NCBI RefSeq assembly: GCF_002943465.1
Contig: NZ_PTQY01000004.1
Span: 1 to 64,000 of the forward strand
Length of the DNA: 64,000 nt
Direction of reading: 5' to 3'
From: Rhodoferax sp. TS-BS-61-7
GTDB taxonomy: Bacteria > Pseudomonadota > Gammaproteobacteria > Burkholderiales > Burkholderiaceae_C
Below, piece after piece: positions 7,823 through 16,837 of this stretch (position 1 is its first letter; every line of letters starts with the position of its first letter). Position numbers and translations under genes: made by a program. The notes below the pieces were generated by a model. It had not been told where the DNA came from. It saw only the letters and a program-made list of their open reading frames with translations, and ran no database searches.

Positions 7823-8410
7823 ATGACCTTCAAGCACCTTCTCGCTGCAGCACTGACCACTGTCTGGCTGGCCAGCCCCTTGGCCCAGGCGGCCACCCAG
7901 GACATCCATGGCGTCAAGGTTGAAGACAGCGCCATGGTGAGTGGCACCAAGCTGCTGCTCAACGGCGCCGGCACACGTTACAAGGGCCCGTTCAAGGTGT
8001 ACGTGGGTGACCTGTACACCAGCAAAAAAGTGAACTCGCTGGACGAACTCATGGCCGCCCCCGGCCCCAAGCGCCTGACCATGACGTTTTTGCGCGAAAT
8101 TGAAGCCGGTCCGTTTGGCAAACTGCTGACCCGCGGCGTGGAAGACAACGTGCCCAAGAATGAAATGTCCAAACTCGTGCCCGGCCTGATCCGCATGGGC
8201 GACATCTTCACGGTCAACAAGGTGCTGCTGCCCGGTGACGTGATCACGCTGGACTGGATTCCTGGCACCGGCATGGTGGTCACTGCCAAGGGCAAGGTCC
8301 AGGGTGAACCCTTCAAGGAACCCGAGTTTTACAAGGCCATCATGTCCATCTGGTTTGGCCCGGTGCCTGCCGATTTCCGACTCAAAGACGCGCTACTCGG
8401 CCAGAAATAA
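7823..8410 (+). CDS. Secreted chalcone isomerase-like protein
   Basis: This is a 195-residue exported protein with a clear signal peptide (MTFKHLLAAALTTVWLASPL, cleavage after AQA). The body has IHGVKVEDSAMVSGTKLLLNGAGTRYKGPFKVYVGDLYTSKK, LTMTFLREIEAG, and FKEPEFYKAIMSIWFGPVPAD, matching bacterial chalcone-isomerase-like proteins. Their enzymatic activity is largely unproven. The start at 7823 gives a normal signal peptide. It diverges from trpE and is followed by a strong terminator, so it is probably monocistronic. Confidence 0.85.
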   Translation: MTFKHLLAAALTTVWLASPLAQAATQDIHGVKVEDSAMVSGTKLLLNGAGTRYKGPFKVYVGDLYTSKKVNSLDELMAAPGPKRLTMTFLREIEAGPFGKLLTRGVEDNVPKNEMSKLVPGLIRMGDIFTVNKVLLPGDVITLDWIPGTGMVVTAKGKVQGEPFKEPEFYKAIMSIWFGPVPADFRLKDALLGQK

Positions 8411-8430
8411 GCGGTCGGACTCTGCGCAAC

Positions 8431-8468
8431 AAGGCCTGCCGGGGCAACCTGGCAGGCCTTTTTTGTTT
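8431..8468 (+). terminator. Rho-independent terminator
   Basis: AAGGCCTGCC pairs with GGCAGGCCTT across a short GGGCAACCT-type loop and runs into a T-rich tail. It ends the chalcone-isomerase-like transcript. Confidence 0.92.
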
Positions 8469-8572
8469 TTTACGCCGCCCGCCCCCCGTTCGGGGGATGA
8501 CAAGCTCCTGGCTAACCTGTAGTCTGGGGACAGACCTTGCTTTTTGACAGTGACACCTCTGGAGATTGCGCA

Positions 8573-10126
8573 ATGAAACTCAGCCTGAAACTGCCCCTCG
8601 CCTTTGCCATTGCCCTGGCACTGCTGTTTGTGGGAGGGATGTTCGGCATCAGCACCCTCAACAGCGCCATCTCCACTTACCAGCACGAGGTCTTGCGAGA
8701 CGTTGCCGCCAACAAAAAAGCAGCTGACATTGCGGGCAACTTTTCCACCGCTATCCAGGAGTGGAAAAACGTGCTTTTGCGCGGCAAGGAGCCCAAAGAC
8801 CTGGACCGTTACTGGACCGCCCACCAGGCAGAAATGAAAGCCGTAGCCAAAGGCCTGGACGAGCTCAATGGTCTGCTGGAGCCTGGCCCCAGCAAGGACA
8901 CGGCCACCAAGCTGGGGACTGCGATGCAGTCCGCAACCCAAGGGTACGAAGCCGCGCTGCAGGCCTACAAAGCGGCCGACATGGACTTTGCCGCTGGCGA
9001 CAAGGCCGCGCGCGGCAAAGACCGAGATGCCGTGGCCTTCTTGGGAGAGCTGCGCAAACAACTGTCCGAACAGGAACGCCAGGCCTCGGAGGGCGCCAGC
9101 GCCGTGGCCGCACGTGGCAGCAAGCTGGCCTATGGCGTCATGGTCTTGGTGACCCTGGCCGGCCTGGCCGGCAGCATCTTGCTGAGCCGACAAATTGTGC
9201 GCCCCCTCAATGAGGCCGTCACCGTGGCCGACAGGGTGGCCAGTGGCGACCTGACCGCCCACTTGCACACCAATGGCCGCGACGAAGTGGCCGCCCTCAT
9301 GCGCTCCCTCCAATCCATGCAAGGCAGCCTGTCCACGCTGGTCATCAAAGTGCGCGAAGGCTCTCAGGGTGTCGCCCTGGCAAGCTCGGAAATTGCCCAG
9401 GGCAACCACGACCTTTCGGCCCGCACCGAGCAGCAGGCCAGCGCGCTGGAAGAGGCCGCCGCCAGCATGGAAGAGCTGGGCTCGGCCGTGAGCCACAGCT
9501 CTGACAACGCGCGCCAAGCCAGCCAGATGGCGGCCAATGCCTCCAGCGTGGCACAACAGGGTGGTGAAGTGGTGGCGCAGGTGGTGCACACCATGAAGGA
9601 CATCAACGAGTCGTCCAGCCGGATTGCCGAAATCATCAGCGTGATTGACGGCATTGCGTTTCAGACCAACATCCTGGCGCTCAACGCCGCCGTAGAGGCT
9701 GCGCGGGCCGGTGAACAGGGGCGTGGCTTTGCGGTGGTGGCCTCAGAGGTGCGGGCCCTGGCCGGACGCAGTGCCGAGGCGGCCAAGGAGATCAAGACCT
9801 TGATTGGTGCCAGCGTAGCGCGGGTGGAGCAAGGCAGCTCGCTGGTGGACCGGGCTGGCAACACCATGGGCGAAGTGGTGAGTGCGATCCGCCGCGTGAC
9901 CGATATGGTGGGCGAAATCAGCGCCGCCAGCACCGAACAAAACACCGGCGTAGCCCAGGTCAGCGAGGCGGTCTCCCAGATCGACCAAGCCACCCAGCAA
10001 AATGCGGCGCTGGTGGAGCAAATGGCCGCGGCGGCCAGTGGCCTCAAGCAGCAGGCGCAAGACCTGGTGTCGCTGGTGGCCGTCTTCAAGGTGGATGGTG
10101 CCGAGCAGGGCCTGCTGCCCGCCTGA
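8573..10126 (+). CDS. Methyl-accepting chemotaxis protein
   Basis: This 517-residue chemoreceptor signals to CheA/CheW. It has an N-terminal membrane segment (residues about 10-30), a periplasmic helical sensor, a second membrane segment near [25 protein letters not shown], and a signalling domain. The hairpin tip is [48 protein letters not shown]. It ends GLLPA, without a CheR-tethering NWETF-like pentapeptide. Start 8573 follows a CTGGAG Shine-Dalgarno. The ligand is not evident. Confidence 0.95.
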   Translation: MKLSLKLPLAFAIALALLFVGGMFGISTLNSAISTYQHEVLRDVAANKKAADIAGNFSTAIQEWKNVLLRGKEPKDLDRYWTAHQAEMKAVAKGLDELNGLLEPGPSKDTATKLGTAMQSATQGYEAALQAYKAADMDFAAGDKAARGKDRDAVAFLGELRKQLSEQERQASEGASAVAARGSKLAYGVMVLVTLAGLAGSILLSRQIVRPLNEAVTVADRVASGDLTAHLHTNGRDEVAALMRSLQSMQGSLSTLVIKVREGSQGVALASSEIAQGNHDLSARTEQQASALEEAAASMEELGSAVSHSSDNARQASQMAANASSVAQQGGEVVAQVVHTMKDINESSSRIAEIISVIDGIAFQTNILALNAAVEAARAGEQGRGFAVVASEVRALAGRSAEAAKEIKTLIGASVARVEQGSSLVDRAGNTMGEVVSAIRRVTDMVGEISAASTEQNTGVAQVSEAVSQIDQATQQNAALVEQMAAAASGLKQQAQDLVSLVAVFKVDGAEQGLLPA

Positions 10127-10133
10127 ACGCCGC

Positions 10134-10844
10134 TCAGTCGGCCCAGCGCAACGCGTCCAGCGCGTCGGCATAGGCGTCGGCATCCACCGACTCAACAGGC
10201 TCACCGTGGTTGTACCCGTAGCGCACCAGCAGCACCGGGCAGCCAGCGGCCCGCGCGGCCTGGGCGTCGTTGCTGGAGTCGCCCACCATCAGCGTGCGGG
10301 CGGGCTGCGTGCCCAGCAGGCTGCAGGCGTGCAGCAGCGGCATCGGGTCGGGCTTCTTGCGCGCCACGGCGTCGCCGCCCACCACGTGCAGAAAGAAGCC
10401 GTCCAGCCCCTTGTGCTGCAACAGCGTGTAGGCAAAGGCCGTGGGCTTGTTGGTCACACAGACCAGGCGCAGGCCCGCGGCCTGCCACTGCTGCAGGCCC
10501 TCGCGGGCGCCCGGGTAGACCGCGGAGTAGTCGCCGTTGATGGCTTGGTAATGCACCTGGTAGCGGGCCCAGGCCAGCTCGTACATCGCTACTGAATTGA
10601 TAGCTGCTTGCGCAGCATCCACGTGGGCCAGAAGGCTTTTTATCAAGTTTTCTGAGCCTTTGCCGACCATACGCTCCACGAGGGCATGGCTGACCGTGAA
10701 ATCGGCAAACGGCGCGGGCAAGTCGCGCAGCATGCGCTGCAGGGCCTCGACAAAATCGCCCAGGGTGTCCACCAGGGTACCGTCCAGGTCCACGATGGCG
10801 GCATCGAACTGGCGCAGGGGCCAGGGCAAGGGAGTCAGGCTCAC
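10134..10844 (-). CDS. gph: Phosphoglycolate phosphatase (HAD family)
   Basis: This 236-residue HAD hydrolase dephosphorylates 2-phosphoglycolate. Motif I is DLDGTLVDT (about residues 19-27), the cap starts with VGKGSE, motif II is CVTNKPT, and motifs III/IV are KKPDPMPLLHAC and MVGDSSNDAQAARAAG. The GTG at 10844 is chosen because AAGGA lies 7 bases upstream and longer readings enter the neighbouring gene. Residues about 65-86 of the cap (including KSLLAHVDAAQAAINSVA) are encoded by the antisense strand of a dispersed-repeat copy. Confidence 0.92.
   Translation of the reverse strand: MSLTPLPWPLRQFDAAIVDLDGTLVDTLGDFVEALQRMLRDLPAPFADFTVSHALVERMVGKGSENLIKSLLAHVDAAQAAINSVAMYELAWARYQVHYQAINGDYSAVYPGAREGLQQWQAAGLRLVCVTNKPTAFAYTLLQHKGLDGFFLHVVGGDAVARKKPDPMPLLHACSLLGTQPARTLMVGDSSNDAQAARAAGCPVLLVRYGYNHGEPVESVDADAYADALDALRWAD
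10588..10652 (+). repeat. Dispersed repeat, copy 3 (inside gph)
   Basis: It reads GCTACTGAATTGATAGCTGC, TTGCGCA, TCCACGTGGGCCAGAAGGC and a T-rich end. It lies in the cap-domain part of gph in the orientation opposite to the gene, with no stop codon in the gene frame. Confidence 0.88.
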
Positions 10845-10854
10845 AGGGGTTTCC

Positions 10855-13680
10855 TTAGGTTGAGGGGGTAGCCGGGCCAGGCACGCCACCGGCCTGCACC
10901 CAGGCCACCAGCGCGCTGGCCTCCATGGGGCGGCTGAACCAGTAACCCTGGCCGCGCTCACAGCCCATGGCCAGCATCTGAGCGGCCTGCTCGGGCGTCT
11001 CGATGCCCTCGGCCACGGTGCCCAGCCCCAGGGCTCGGGCCACGCGCAGGGTGGCGTCAATCAGCACGCGGTGGTACTCACTCTGGCCAGCCTGGCTGAC
11101 AAAGGAGCGGTCGATCTTCACCGCGTTCACCGGCAGCTCGTGCAGGCAGGAGAGTGAGGAGTAACCGGTGCCAAAGTCGTCCAGCGACAGGCCCACGCCC
11201 AGCGCGCGGATGTCGCGCAGCGTCTGCTGCACCTCCTTGTCCTGGGCGGCCAGGCTTTCGGTCACTTCCAGCACCAGCTGCTGGGGCGCCATGTTGTGGG
11301 CGCGCACCGCATCCAGAATGTCGGCCACCAGCCGCGGCTGGCGCAGCTGCGCGCGCGACAGGTTGACTGCCATGCTGGGCGGCGCCAAAGGCCCGAGCTG
11401 CTGTTGCAACTGCTCGAAGGTGCTGCAGGCCCGCTGCAGCACAAACTGGCCCAGCGCATCAATCAAGCCACAGGCCTCAGCCACGGGAATAAAGTCTGCC
11501 GGCGACACCAGGCCCCGCTGCGGGTGCTGCCAGCGCACCAGCGCCTCCACCCCCAGCAGCGCGTGGCTGCCCAGCTGCACCACGGGCTGGTAGACCACAA
11601 ACATCTGCCCCAGCGTAAGCGCCTGGCGCAGGTCGTTCTCCAGCGACACCGAGGCGTTCACGCGCTGGCGCATGGCCGGGTCAAACATGGCGTAGCGCGC
11701 ACGGCCACTGCGCTTGGCCTCGTACATGGCGATGTCGGCGTCGCGCAGCACGCTGTCGGCATCCAATTCGGCGTGGGTGCTGGTCACAATGCCGATGCTG
11801 ACCGTGGAGCTGACGCGGTGGCCCTCCACCTGGTAGGGCGCAGCTAGCACATCCAGCAGTCGGCTGGCCACGATTTCGGCGTCCAGGTCGCCGCGGATGT
11901 CGTCCAGCAGCACCACAAACTCGTCGCCGCCAATGCGGGCCGCCATCTGGGCAAAGTCGCTGGTGTGCACAAAGCTGTCGCCCGGGCGCAGGCTGTCCTG
12001 CAGACGGCGCGCAATCTGGCGCAGCAGCTCGTCACCCACGGTGTGGCCCAGGGTGTCGTTGACCTGCTTGAAGCGGTCAAAGTCCATAAACAGCACGGCA
12101 AAGTTGTAGCCCGGCTGTGCCCGGTGCCGGTCGATGGCCTGGCGGATTTTTTCCACCACCACCGTGCGGTTGGGCAGTTGGGTCAGGCCGTCGGTGCGGG
12201 CCGCTACGCGCAGCTGCTGCTCCATCGCTTTCTGGGCATTCACGTCCATGGCCACGCCGGCCATGCGCAGGGCGCGCCCCTGCACATCGCGGTCGGCCAC
12301 ATTGCCGGTGAACAACATCCAGACCCAACGCCCGGCACGGTGCCGCGCCCGCACCGAGAGTCGGTGCGGCGTGTCCGGGTCGCGCAGGTGGTGGCGCAGC
12401 GACTCCTGCCAGTGGGGCTGGTCATCCGGGTGAATCAGGTCGAACCAGCTGGCGGCGGCCATATTGAGCTCGCCCGGCATGTACCCCAGGGTGGCCAAAA
12501 AGCGGTCGTTGCAGTGGATGGTGTCAGTCACCATGTCCCAGTGCCAGATGCCAAGGCCCGCGCCGTCCACCGCCAGGCGCAGCACCTGCTGCTGGGCGCG
12601 CACCTCGGTCATGTCGGTGGCCACCAGCACCCAGCCGTTGAGCGTGCCGTCTTCGTCGCTGATGGGCTGCATGTCCACCAGCACCCAACCCAGCTCGGCC
12701 TTGCGGGTGGCGATGCGGATCTCGCGCTTGATGCCCTGGTTCTGGCGCAGGGCCGCATAAAACTCGGCAAACCGCGCCGGGTCGGCGCTGCGCGCCTTGA
12801 GCAGGGTGCCAATGCGCCGCCCCTGGGCCTTGGCCTGGGTGAACCCGGTGAGCTGGGCAAAGGCCGCATTGATCCACTCCACCCGGTGCTTGGCATCGGT
12901 AATAGCAATGGCATTGGAGCTCAGCTCGGCCACCCGGGCCAGCCGGGTCAGGCGCTCGGTCTGGCGCGACAGCGCCAGGTACTGGCGGCGCACCGCACGC
13001 GCCGTGGGCTCCACCACCAACAGCGCCAGCACAATAAAAAGGAGGACGGCAAAACCGGTGAACCAGCGCACCTGCACCAAGGCCTGGTCGCTGCGCGCAC
13101 GCGCAGCGCGCTGCACCTCGCCCACCAGCGCTGCGTTGGCCTGGAGCGAGCCGTCCAGCGCGCTCTGCAGCACGCCCACGGCATTGGCAGCAGCGCCCAC
13201 ATCCTGGCGCTGCAACTGCCACAGCACGGCCTGCACCCGGTACCACAGGGTTTCGCGCTGGCGCCGCCACTCCTGCAACGCGGCTCGCATGGCACCATCG
13301 GCTGTGCCGGTGGCCTGGGCTTGCCGCGCCAGCAGTTCTTCCAGGTGCTGGGCCTGCAGCAGCGACAGTGCCAGCGTGTCCGACAGGGGCGCCACCACCG
13401 GTTGGGGTTGGTGGTGCAGCAGCGCCAGCTGGGCCGCATGGGCGCCCAGGCGCTGGGTCAGCGTGCCCTGCTCGGCCGCGGCCTGGATGATTTCCATGTC
13501 CATCTGGCGCATGGCTTCTGACTGCCCGATGCGCCAGGCCCGAAGCAGGGACAATACGGCCAGCAACACCATCATGGCGTACATGGCCCAGCGCACGCGG
13601 CGGTGTGCAAAACCTTCACCGGCCACGCTGCGCCCCCAGGGCCAGGGCGACTTGGGCGTGGCAGCGGGGGTGGGTGTCAA
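10855..13680 (-). CDS. PAS-GGDEF-EAL c-di-GMP signalling protein
   Basis: This is a 941-residue membrane-anchored protein. It has a first membrane helix near residues 33-48, a periplasmic helical region, a second helix near FTGFAVLLFIVLALLVV, and two PAS domains. The GGDEF domain has an intact IGGDEFVVLL. The EAL domain has intact GVEALVRW, LEVTES, LDDFGTGYSS, VKIDRSF, VAEGIET and QGYWFSRP. Both cyclase and phosphodiesterase activity look possible. The 13680 start codon is TTG with no clear Shine-Dalgarno, so the true start may lie slightly downstream. Confidence 0.93.
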   Translation of the reverse strand: MTPTPAATPKSPWPWGRSVAGEGFAHRRVRWAMYAMMVLLAVLSLLRAWRIGQSEAMRQMDMEIIQAAAEQGTLTQRLGAHAAQLALLHHQPQPVVAPLSDTLALSLLQAQHLEELLARQAQATGTADGAMRAALQEWRRQRETLWYRVQAVLWQLQRQDVGAAANAVGVLQSALDGSLQANAALVGEVQRAARARSDQALVQVRWFTGFAVLLFIVLALLVVEPTARAVRRQYLALSRQTERLTRLARVAELSSNAIAITDAKHRVEWINAAFAQLTGFTQAKAQGRRIGTLLKARSADPARFAEFYAALRQNQGIKREIRIATRKAELGWVLVDMQPISDEDGTLNGWVLVATDMTEVRAQQQVLRLAVDGAGLGIWHWDMVTDTIHCNDRFLATLGYMPGELNMAAASWFDLIHPDDQPHWQESLRHHLRDPDTPHRLSVRARHRAGRWVWMLFTGNVADRDVQGRALRMAGVAMDVNAQKAMEQQLRVAARTDGLTQLPNRTVVVEKIRQAIDRHRAQPGYNFAVLFMDFDRFKQVNDTLGHTVGDELLRQIARRLQDSLRPGDSFVHTSDFAQMAARIGGDEFVVLLDDIRGDLDAEIVASRLLDVLAAPYQVEGHRVSSTVSIGIVTSTHAELDADSVLRDADIAMYEAKRSGRARYAMFDPAMRQRVNASVSLENDLRQALTLGQMFVVYQPVVQLGSHALLGVEALVRWQHPQRGLVSPADFIPVAEACGLIDALGQFVLQRACSTFEQLQQQLGPLAPPSMAVNLSRAQLRQPRLVADILDAVRAHNMAPQQLVLEVTESLAAQDKEVQQTLRDIRALGVGLSLDDFGTGYSSLSCLHELPVNAVKIDRSFVSQAGQSEYHRVLIDATLRVARALGLGTVAEGIETPEQAAQMLAMGCERGQGYWFSRPMEASALVAWVQAGGVPGPATPST

Positions 13681-13705
13681 TGTGCGGTCCGGTGTGTCTG
13701 TGGCA

Positions 13706-14383
13706 TCAGGCCTTCAGGGCCAGGCGCATGGCGTCAATCACGCCCTTGTAGTCGGGCTTGCCAAAGATGGCGCTGCCGGCCACAAAGGTGTCGGCGCCAG
13801 CATCGGCCACGCGGCGGATGTTGTCGGTCTTAATGCCGCCATCCACTTCCAAGCGAATATCTTTGCCCGATGCATCAATCCGTTTGCGCACGTCTTCAAT
13901 CTTGCGCAGCGCCGAGTCAATAAAGCTCTGGCCGCCAAAACCGGGGTTCACGCTCATGATGAGGATCAGGTCGATGTCTTCAATCACCCAGTCCAGCACG
14001 TCCAGCGGTTCGGCCGGGTTGAAGACCAGCCCCGCCTTCACGCCCTTGCTCTTGATGGCCTGGATGCTGCGGTGCACATGGCCCGACGCGTCGGGGTGAA
14101 AGCTGATGTAATCGGCCCCCGCCTCGGCAAAACTGGCGGCCAGCGCATCCACGGGCGAGATCATCAGGTGCACGTCAATCGGCACCGCCACGCCGGCGGC
14201 CGTCTTGGCGTGCGGCTTCAAGGCGCTGCAAATCATGGGGCCGAAGGTCAGGTTGGGCACGTAATGGTTGTCCATCACGTCAAAGTGGATCCAGTCGGAA
14301 CCCGCGTCAATGACGGCTTTGACCTCTTCCCCCAGGCGGGCGAAGTCGGCAGACAGGATGGAGGGGGCAATGCGGTACGTCAT
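13706..14383 (-). CDS. rpe: Ribulose-phosphate 3-epimerase
   Basis: The enzyme interconverts ribulose-5-P and xylulose-5-P in the pentose phosphate pathway. The 225-residue TIM barrel has [68 protein letters not shown], and [12 protein letters not shown]. Rpe is often adjacent to gph in proteobacteria; here a GGDEF-EAL gene separates them. It diverges from apaG. Confidence 0.98.
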   Translation of the reverse strand: MTYRIAPSILSADFARLGEEVKAVIDAGSDWIHFDVMDNHYVPNLTFGPMICSALKPHAKTAAGVAVPIDVHLMISPVDALAASFAEAGADYISFHPDASGHVHRSIQAIKSKGVKAGLVFNPAEPLDVLDWVIEDIDLILIMSVNPGFGGQSFIDSALRKIEDVRKRIDASGKDIRLEVDGGIKTDNIRRVADAGADTFVAGSAIFGKPDYKGVIDAMRLALKA

Positions 14384-14441
14384 GGCAGGGGCTTGGGAAG
14401 GGTGTTGACAGGGCCTCTATTTTCGCAGGTAGCATTGGCCC

Positions 14442-14834
14442 ATGGCCAAATACGAATTTCTGGTGGAAGTTGCACCCCAGTACCTCCCCGACCAATCTGC
14501 ACCTGCCGATGACATGTACGTGTTTGCGTACACCATCACCATCACCAACACGGGCGATGTGACGGCGCAGCTGATCTCGCGCACCTGGAACGTCAACGAC
14601 GCCAATGGCCACACCGAAAAGGTGAAGGGCCTGGGCGTGGTGGGCCAGCAACCGCTGCTCAAACCCGGCCAGTCTTTTGAATACACCAGCGGCACCCGCC
14701 TGCGCACGCCCACTGGCACCATGCACGGCAGCTTTTTCTGTGTGGCCGAAGACGGCGAGAAGTTTGACGCCGACATTCCTATGTTTGTGCTGGACGCCCT
14801 GAGCGACGCGGGTGGCTCCCGCACCCTGCACTGA
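14442..14834 (+). CDS. apaG: ApaG domain protein
   Basis: This 130-residue fibronectin-III-like beta protein has the ApaG core YTITITNTGDVTAQLISRTW, the phosphate-binding-like loop VKGLGVVGQQPLLKPGQSFEYTSG, and MHGSFFCVAEDG. ApaG function is not settled; it is linked to Mg/Co phenotypes in enterics. Its stop overlaps the next ATG by one base (TGATG), suggesting coupling. Confidence 0.95.
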   Translation: MAKYEFLVEVAPQYLPDQSAPADDMYVFAYTITITNTGDVTAQLISRTWNVNDANGHTEKVKGLGVVGQQPLLKPGQSFEYTSGTRLRTPTGTMHGSFFCVAEDGEKFDADIPMFVLDALSDAGGSRTLH

Positions 14835-16831
14835 TGGCCGCGCCCGCTGTGCCCAGCGACATCTCTACCCTGCTGGAGACGCTGAACCCCGAGGCCGGGC
14901 TGGTCGAGCGCCATGTCTGGCTGATCCGCCTGCTCGAATGGATACGCGGTGACAACAGCGCCCCCGAGGCCGCCGTGGCCCGCGTGGACCTGCTGCTGGA
15001 CGTGTTGGACGCCCGCCCGCAAACCACCGAAAAACTGCAAGCCTGGTGGCGCGCCCTGCTGCACACGGTGGACGGCAGCACGCTGCTGTCGGACTACGGT
15101 TTTGGCTCGCGCAACGCCTTTGTCAGCGAGCTGGTGGACCGCCTGCACCACAAGCTGCTGCCGGCCACCCCAGAGACGTCTGACGCCTCCGAGTTGTTTG
15201 GCCTGGTGCTGGACGACGAACACGACGCCCAGTGGCTGGCCGCCCTGCCCACGCCCACGCTGCAGCGCCTAGCGCAGCTGCTCAGCACACCCGCCGTGGG
15301 CCACAACGCCACGCTGCACCCTGGGCTCACCCACTGGCACAGCACCTTGCTGGACGCCATGACCTTCTGCACCAGCCAGATCCGCGCGGCCGGTTTTTCA
15401 CCCGAAATCCGCCTGCGCATGAGCAGCCCGGCGCAAGATGCCAGCCCTTTCCACACCCTGGCGGCGGACCTGGACGCCGTGTGCGAGGCCTGGATGGCCG
15501 GGCACGACACCCAGGCCGCGGTGCTGCGTTTTCGCACCCAACTGGACGCCTGCCGCCACGCCGCCTCGTCCGTCTACACCCACCTCGATGCCCACGGCAT
15601 CTCGGTAGACCTGGTGTTCCGCCTGCGCCAACTGCGCGAGCGTGTGCTGCGTGTGCGCGCCCTGCTCGACTGTCTATTGGACGACGACAGCCACCGCGCC
15701 AGCGCACGCCTGCTCTCGCACCTGGCCAGCGTGAGCCAGGAGCAGCGCAGTATTGGCGCGCTGGTGGCGTCCAACTCATCATTGCTGGCGGCCAAGGTGG
15801 CCGAGCGCAGCTCGGAGACGGGCGAGCACTACATCACCCGCACCCGCGCCGAATACCGCGAGATGCTGGGCAACGCCGCTGGCGGTGGCGCGCTCACGGC
15901 GCTGACCACGGCCATGAAGTTCGGTCTGATGGCCGTGGGGCTGTCGGCATTTTGGTATGGCTTCTGGTCTGGCGTGGTTTACGCGGCCAGTTTTGTGCTG
16001 ATCCAGCTGCTGCATTTCACGCTGGCCACCAAGCAGCCCGCCATGACGGCCCCGGCCATGGCCGCCAAGCTCAAGGACATTTCCGACGCGCAGGCGCTGG
16101 GCGCCTTTGTGGACGAGGTCACGCACCTGGTGCGCTCACAGGTGGCCGCGGTGCTGGGCAACGTGGCGGTGGTGTTTCCGGTGGCCATTGCGCTGTCGGC
16201 CGCCATGGCGCTGACGCTGGGCGCCCCCATGATCACCGTGGACCGCGCTCACTACGTGCTGCATTCGCTCACGCTGATGGGTCCGTCCCTGCTGTTTGCC
16301 GCCTTCACGGGGGTGCTGCTGTTCTCTAGCAGCATCATTGCCGGCTGGACGGAGAACTGGTTTGTGCTGCACCGGCTGGACTCGGCCATCCGTTACAACC
16401 CGCGCATCACCACCTGGCTGGGCACGGCGCGGGCCGACCGCTGGGCGCAGTTCATGCGCCACAACATCTCGGGCCTGGCGGCCAATATCTCGCTAGGTTT
16501 CATGCTTGGCCTGGTGCCGCCCATCCTGGCCTTTCTGGGTCCGGCGCTCGATGTGCGCCACGTCACGCTGTCCGCCGGGCAGCTGGGTGCGGCATGCGCC
16601 GCCCTGGGCTGGGAGGTGGTGAAGAACCCCGCGCTGTGGTGGGCCGTGGCCAGCATTCCGCTGATTGGTGTGCTCAATGTGGGCGTGAGTTTTTACCTGG
16701 CCTTCCGCGTGGCGCTGCAGGCGCACAACGTCTCGGGCGTCGGGCGCTCGCGCATCCAGGGCGCCATTTGGGCACGCCTGCGCCAGGCACCACTGAGCTT
16801 CTTCTGGCCCGCACGCGACAGCGGGGCCTGA
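14834..16831 (+). CDS. Site-specific recombinase-family membrane protein
   Basis: This 665-residue protein matches the family annotated as site-specific recombinase (Gcr-like), common in Betaproteobacteria. The N-terminal half is soluble and helical. The C-terminal half has several hydrophobic segments, for example ALTTAMKFGLMAVGLSAFWYG, VVFPVAIALSAAMALTLG, LLFAAFTGVLLFSSSIIAGW, and a final WWAVASIPLIGVLNVGVSFY. No tyrosine or serine recombinase catalytic motif is visible, so recombinase activity is doubtful. It is in an operon with apaG and thiL. Confidence 0.8.
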   Translation: MAAPAVPSDISTLLETLNPEAGLVERHVWLIRLLEWIRGDNSAPEAAVARVDLLLDVLDARPQTTEKLQAWWRALLHTVDGSTLLSDYGFGSRNAFVSELVDRLHHKLLPATPETSDASELFGLVLDDEHDAQWLAALPTPTLQRLAQLLSTPAVGHNATLHPGLTHWHSTLLDAMTFCTSQIRAAGFSPEIRLRMSSPAQDASPFHTLAADLDAVCEAWMAGHDTQAAVLRFRTQLDACRHAASSVYTHLDAHGISVDLVFRLRQLRERVLRVRALLDCLLDDDSHRASARLLSHLASVSQEQRSIGALVASNSSLLAAKVAERSSETGEHYITRTRAEYREMLGNAAGGGALTALTTAMKFGLMAVGLSAFWYGFWSGVVYAASFVLIQLLHFTLATKQPAMTAPAMAAKLKDISDAQALGAFVDEVTHLVRSQVAAVLGNVAVVFPVAIALSAAMALTLGAPMITVDRAHYVLHSLTLMGPSLLFAAFTGVLLFSSSIIAGWTENWFVLHRLDSAIRYNPRITTWLGTARADRWAQFMRHNISGLAANISLGFMLGLVPPILAFLGPALDVRHVTLSAGQLGAACAALGWEVVKNPALWWAVASIPLIGVLNVGVSFYLAFRVALQAHNVSGVGRSRIQGAIWARLRQAPLSFFWPARDSGA

Positions 16832-16837
16832 CGCACT

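Noticed and set aside
14834-16831. Site-specific recombinase as sign of a mobile element
   Set aside because: No recombinase catalytic residues, terminal repeats or attachment sites are visible, and it sits in an operon with apaG and thiL, both housekeeping genes.
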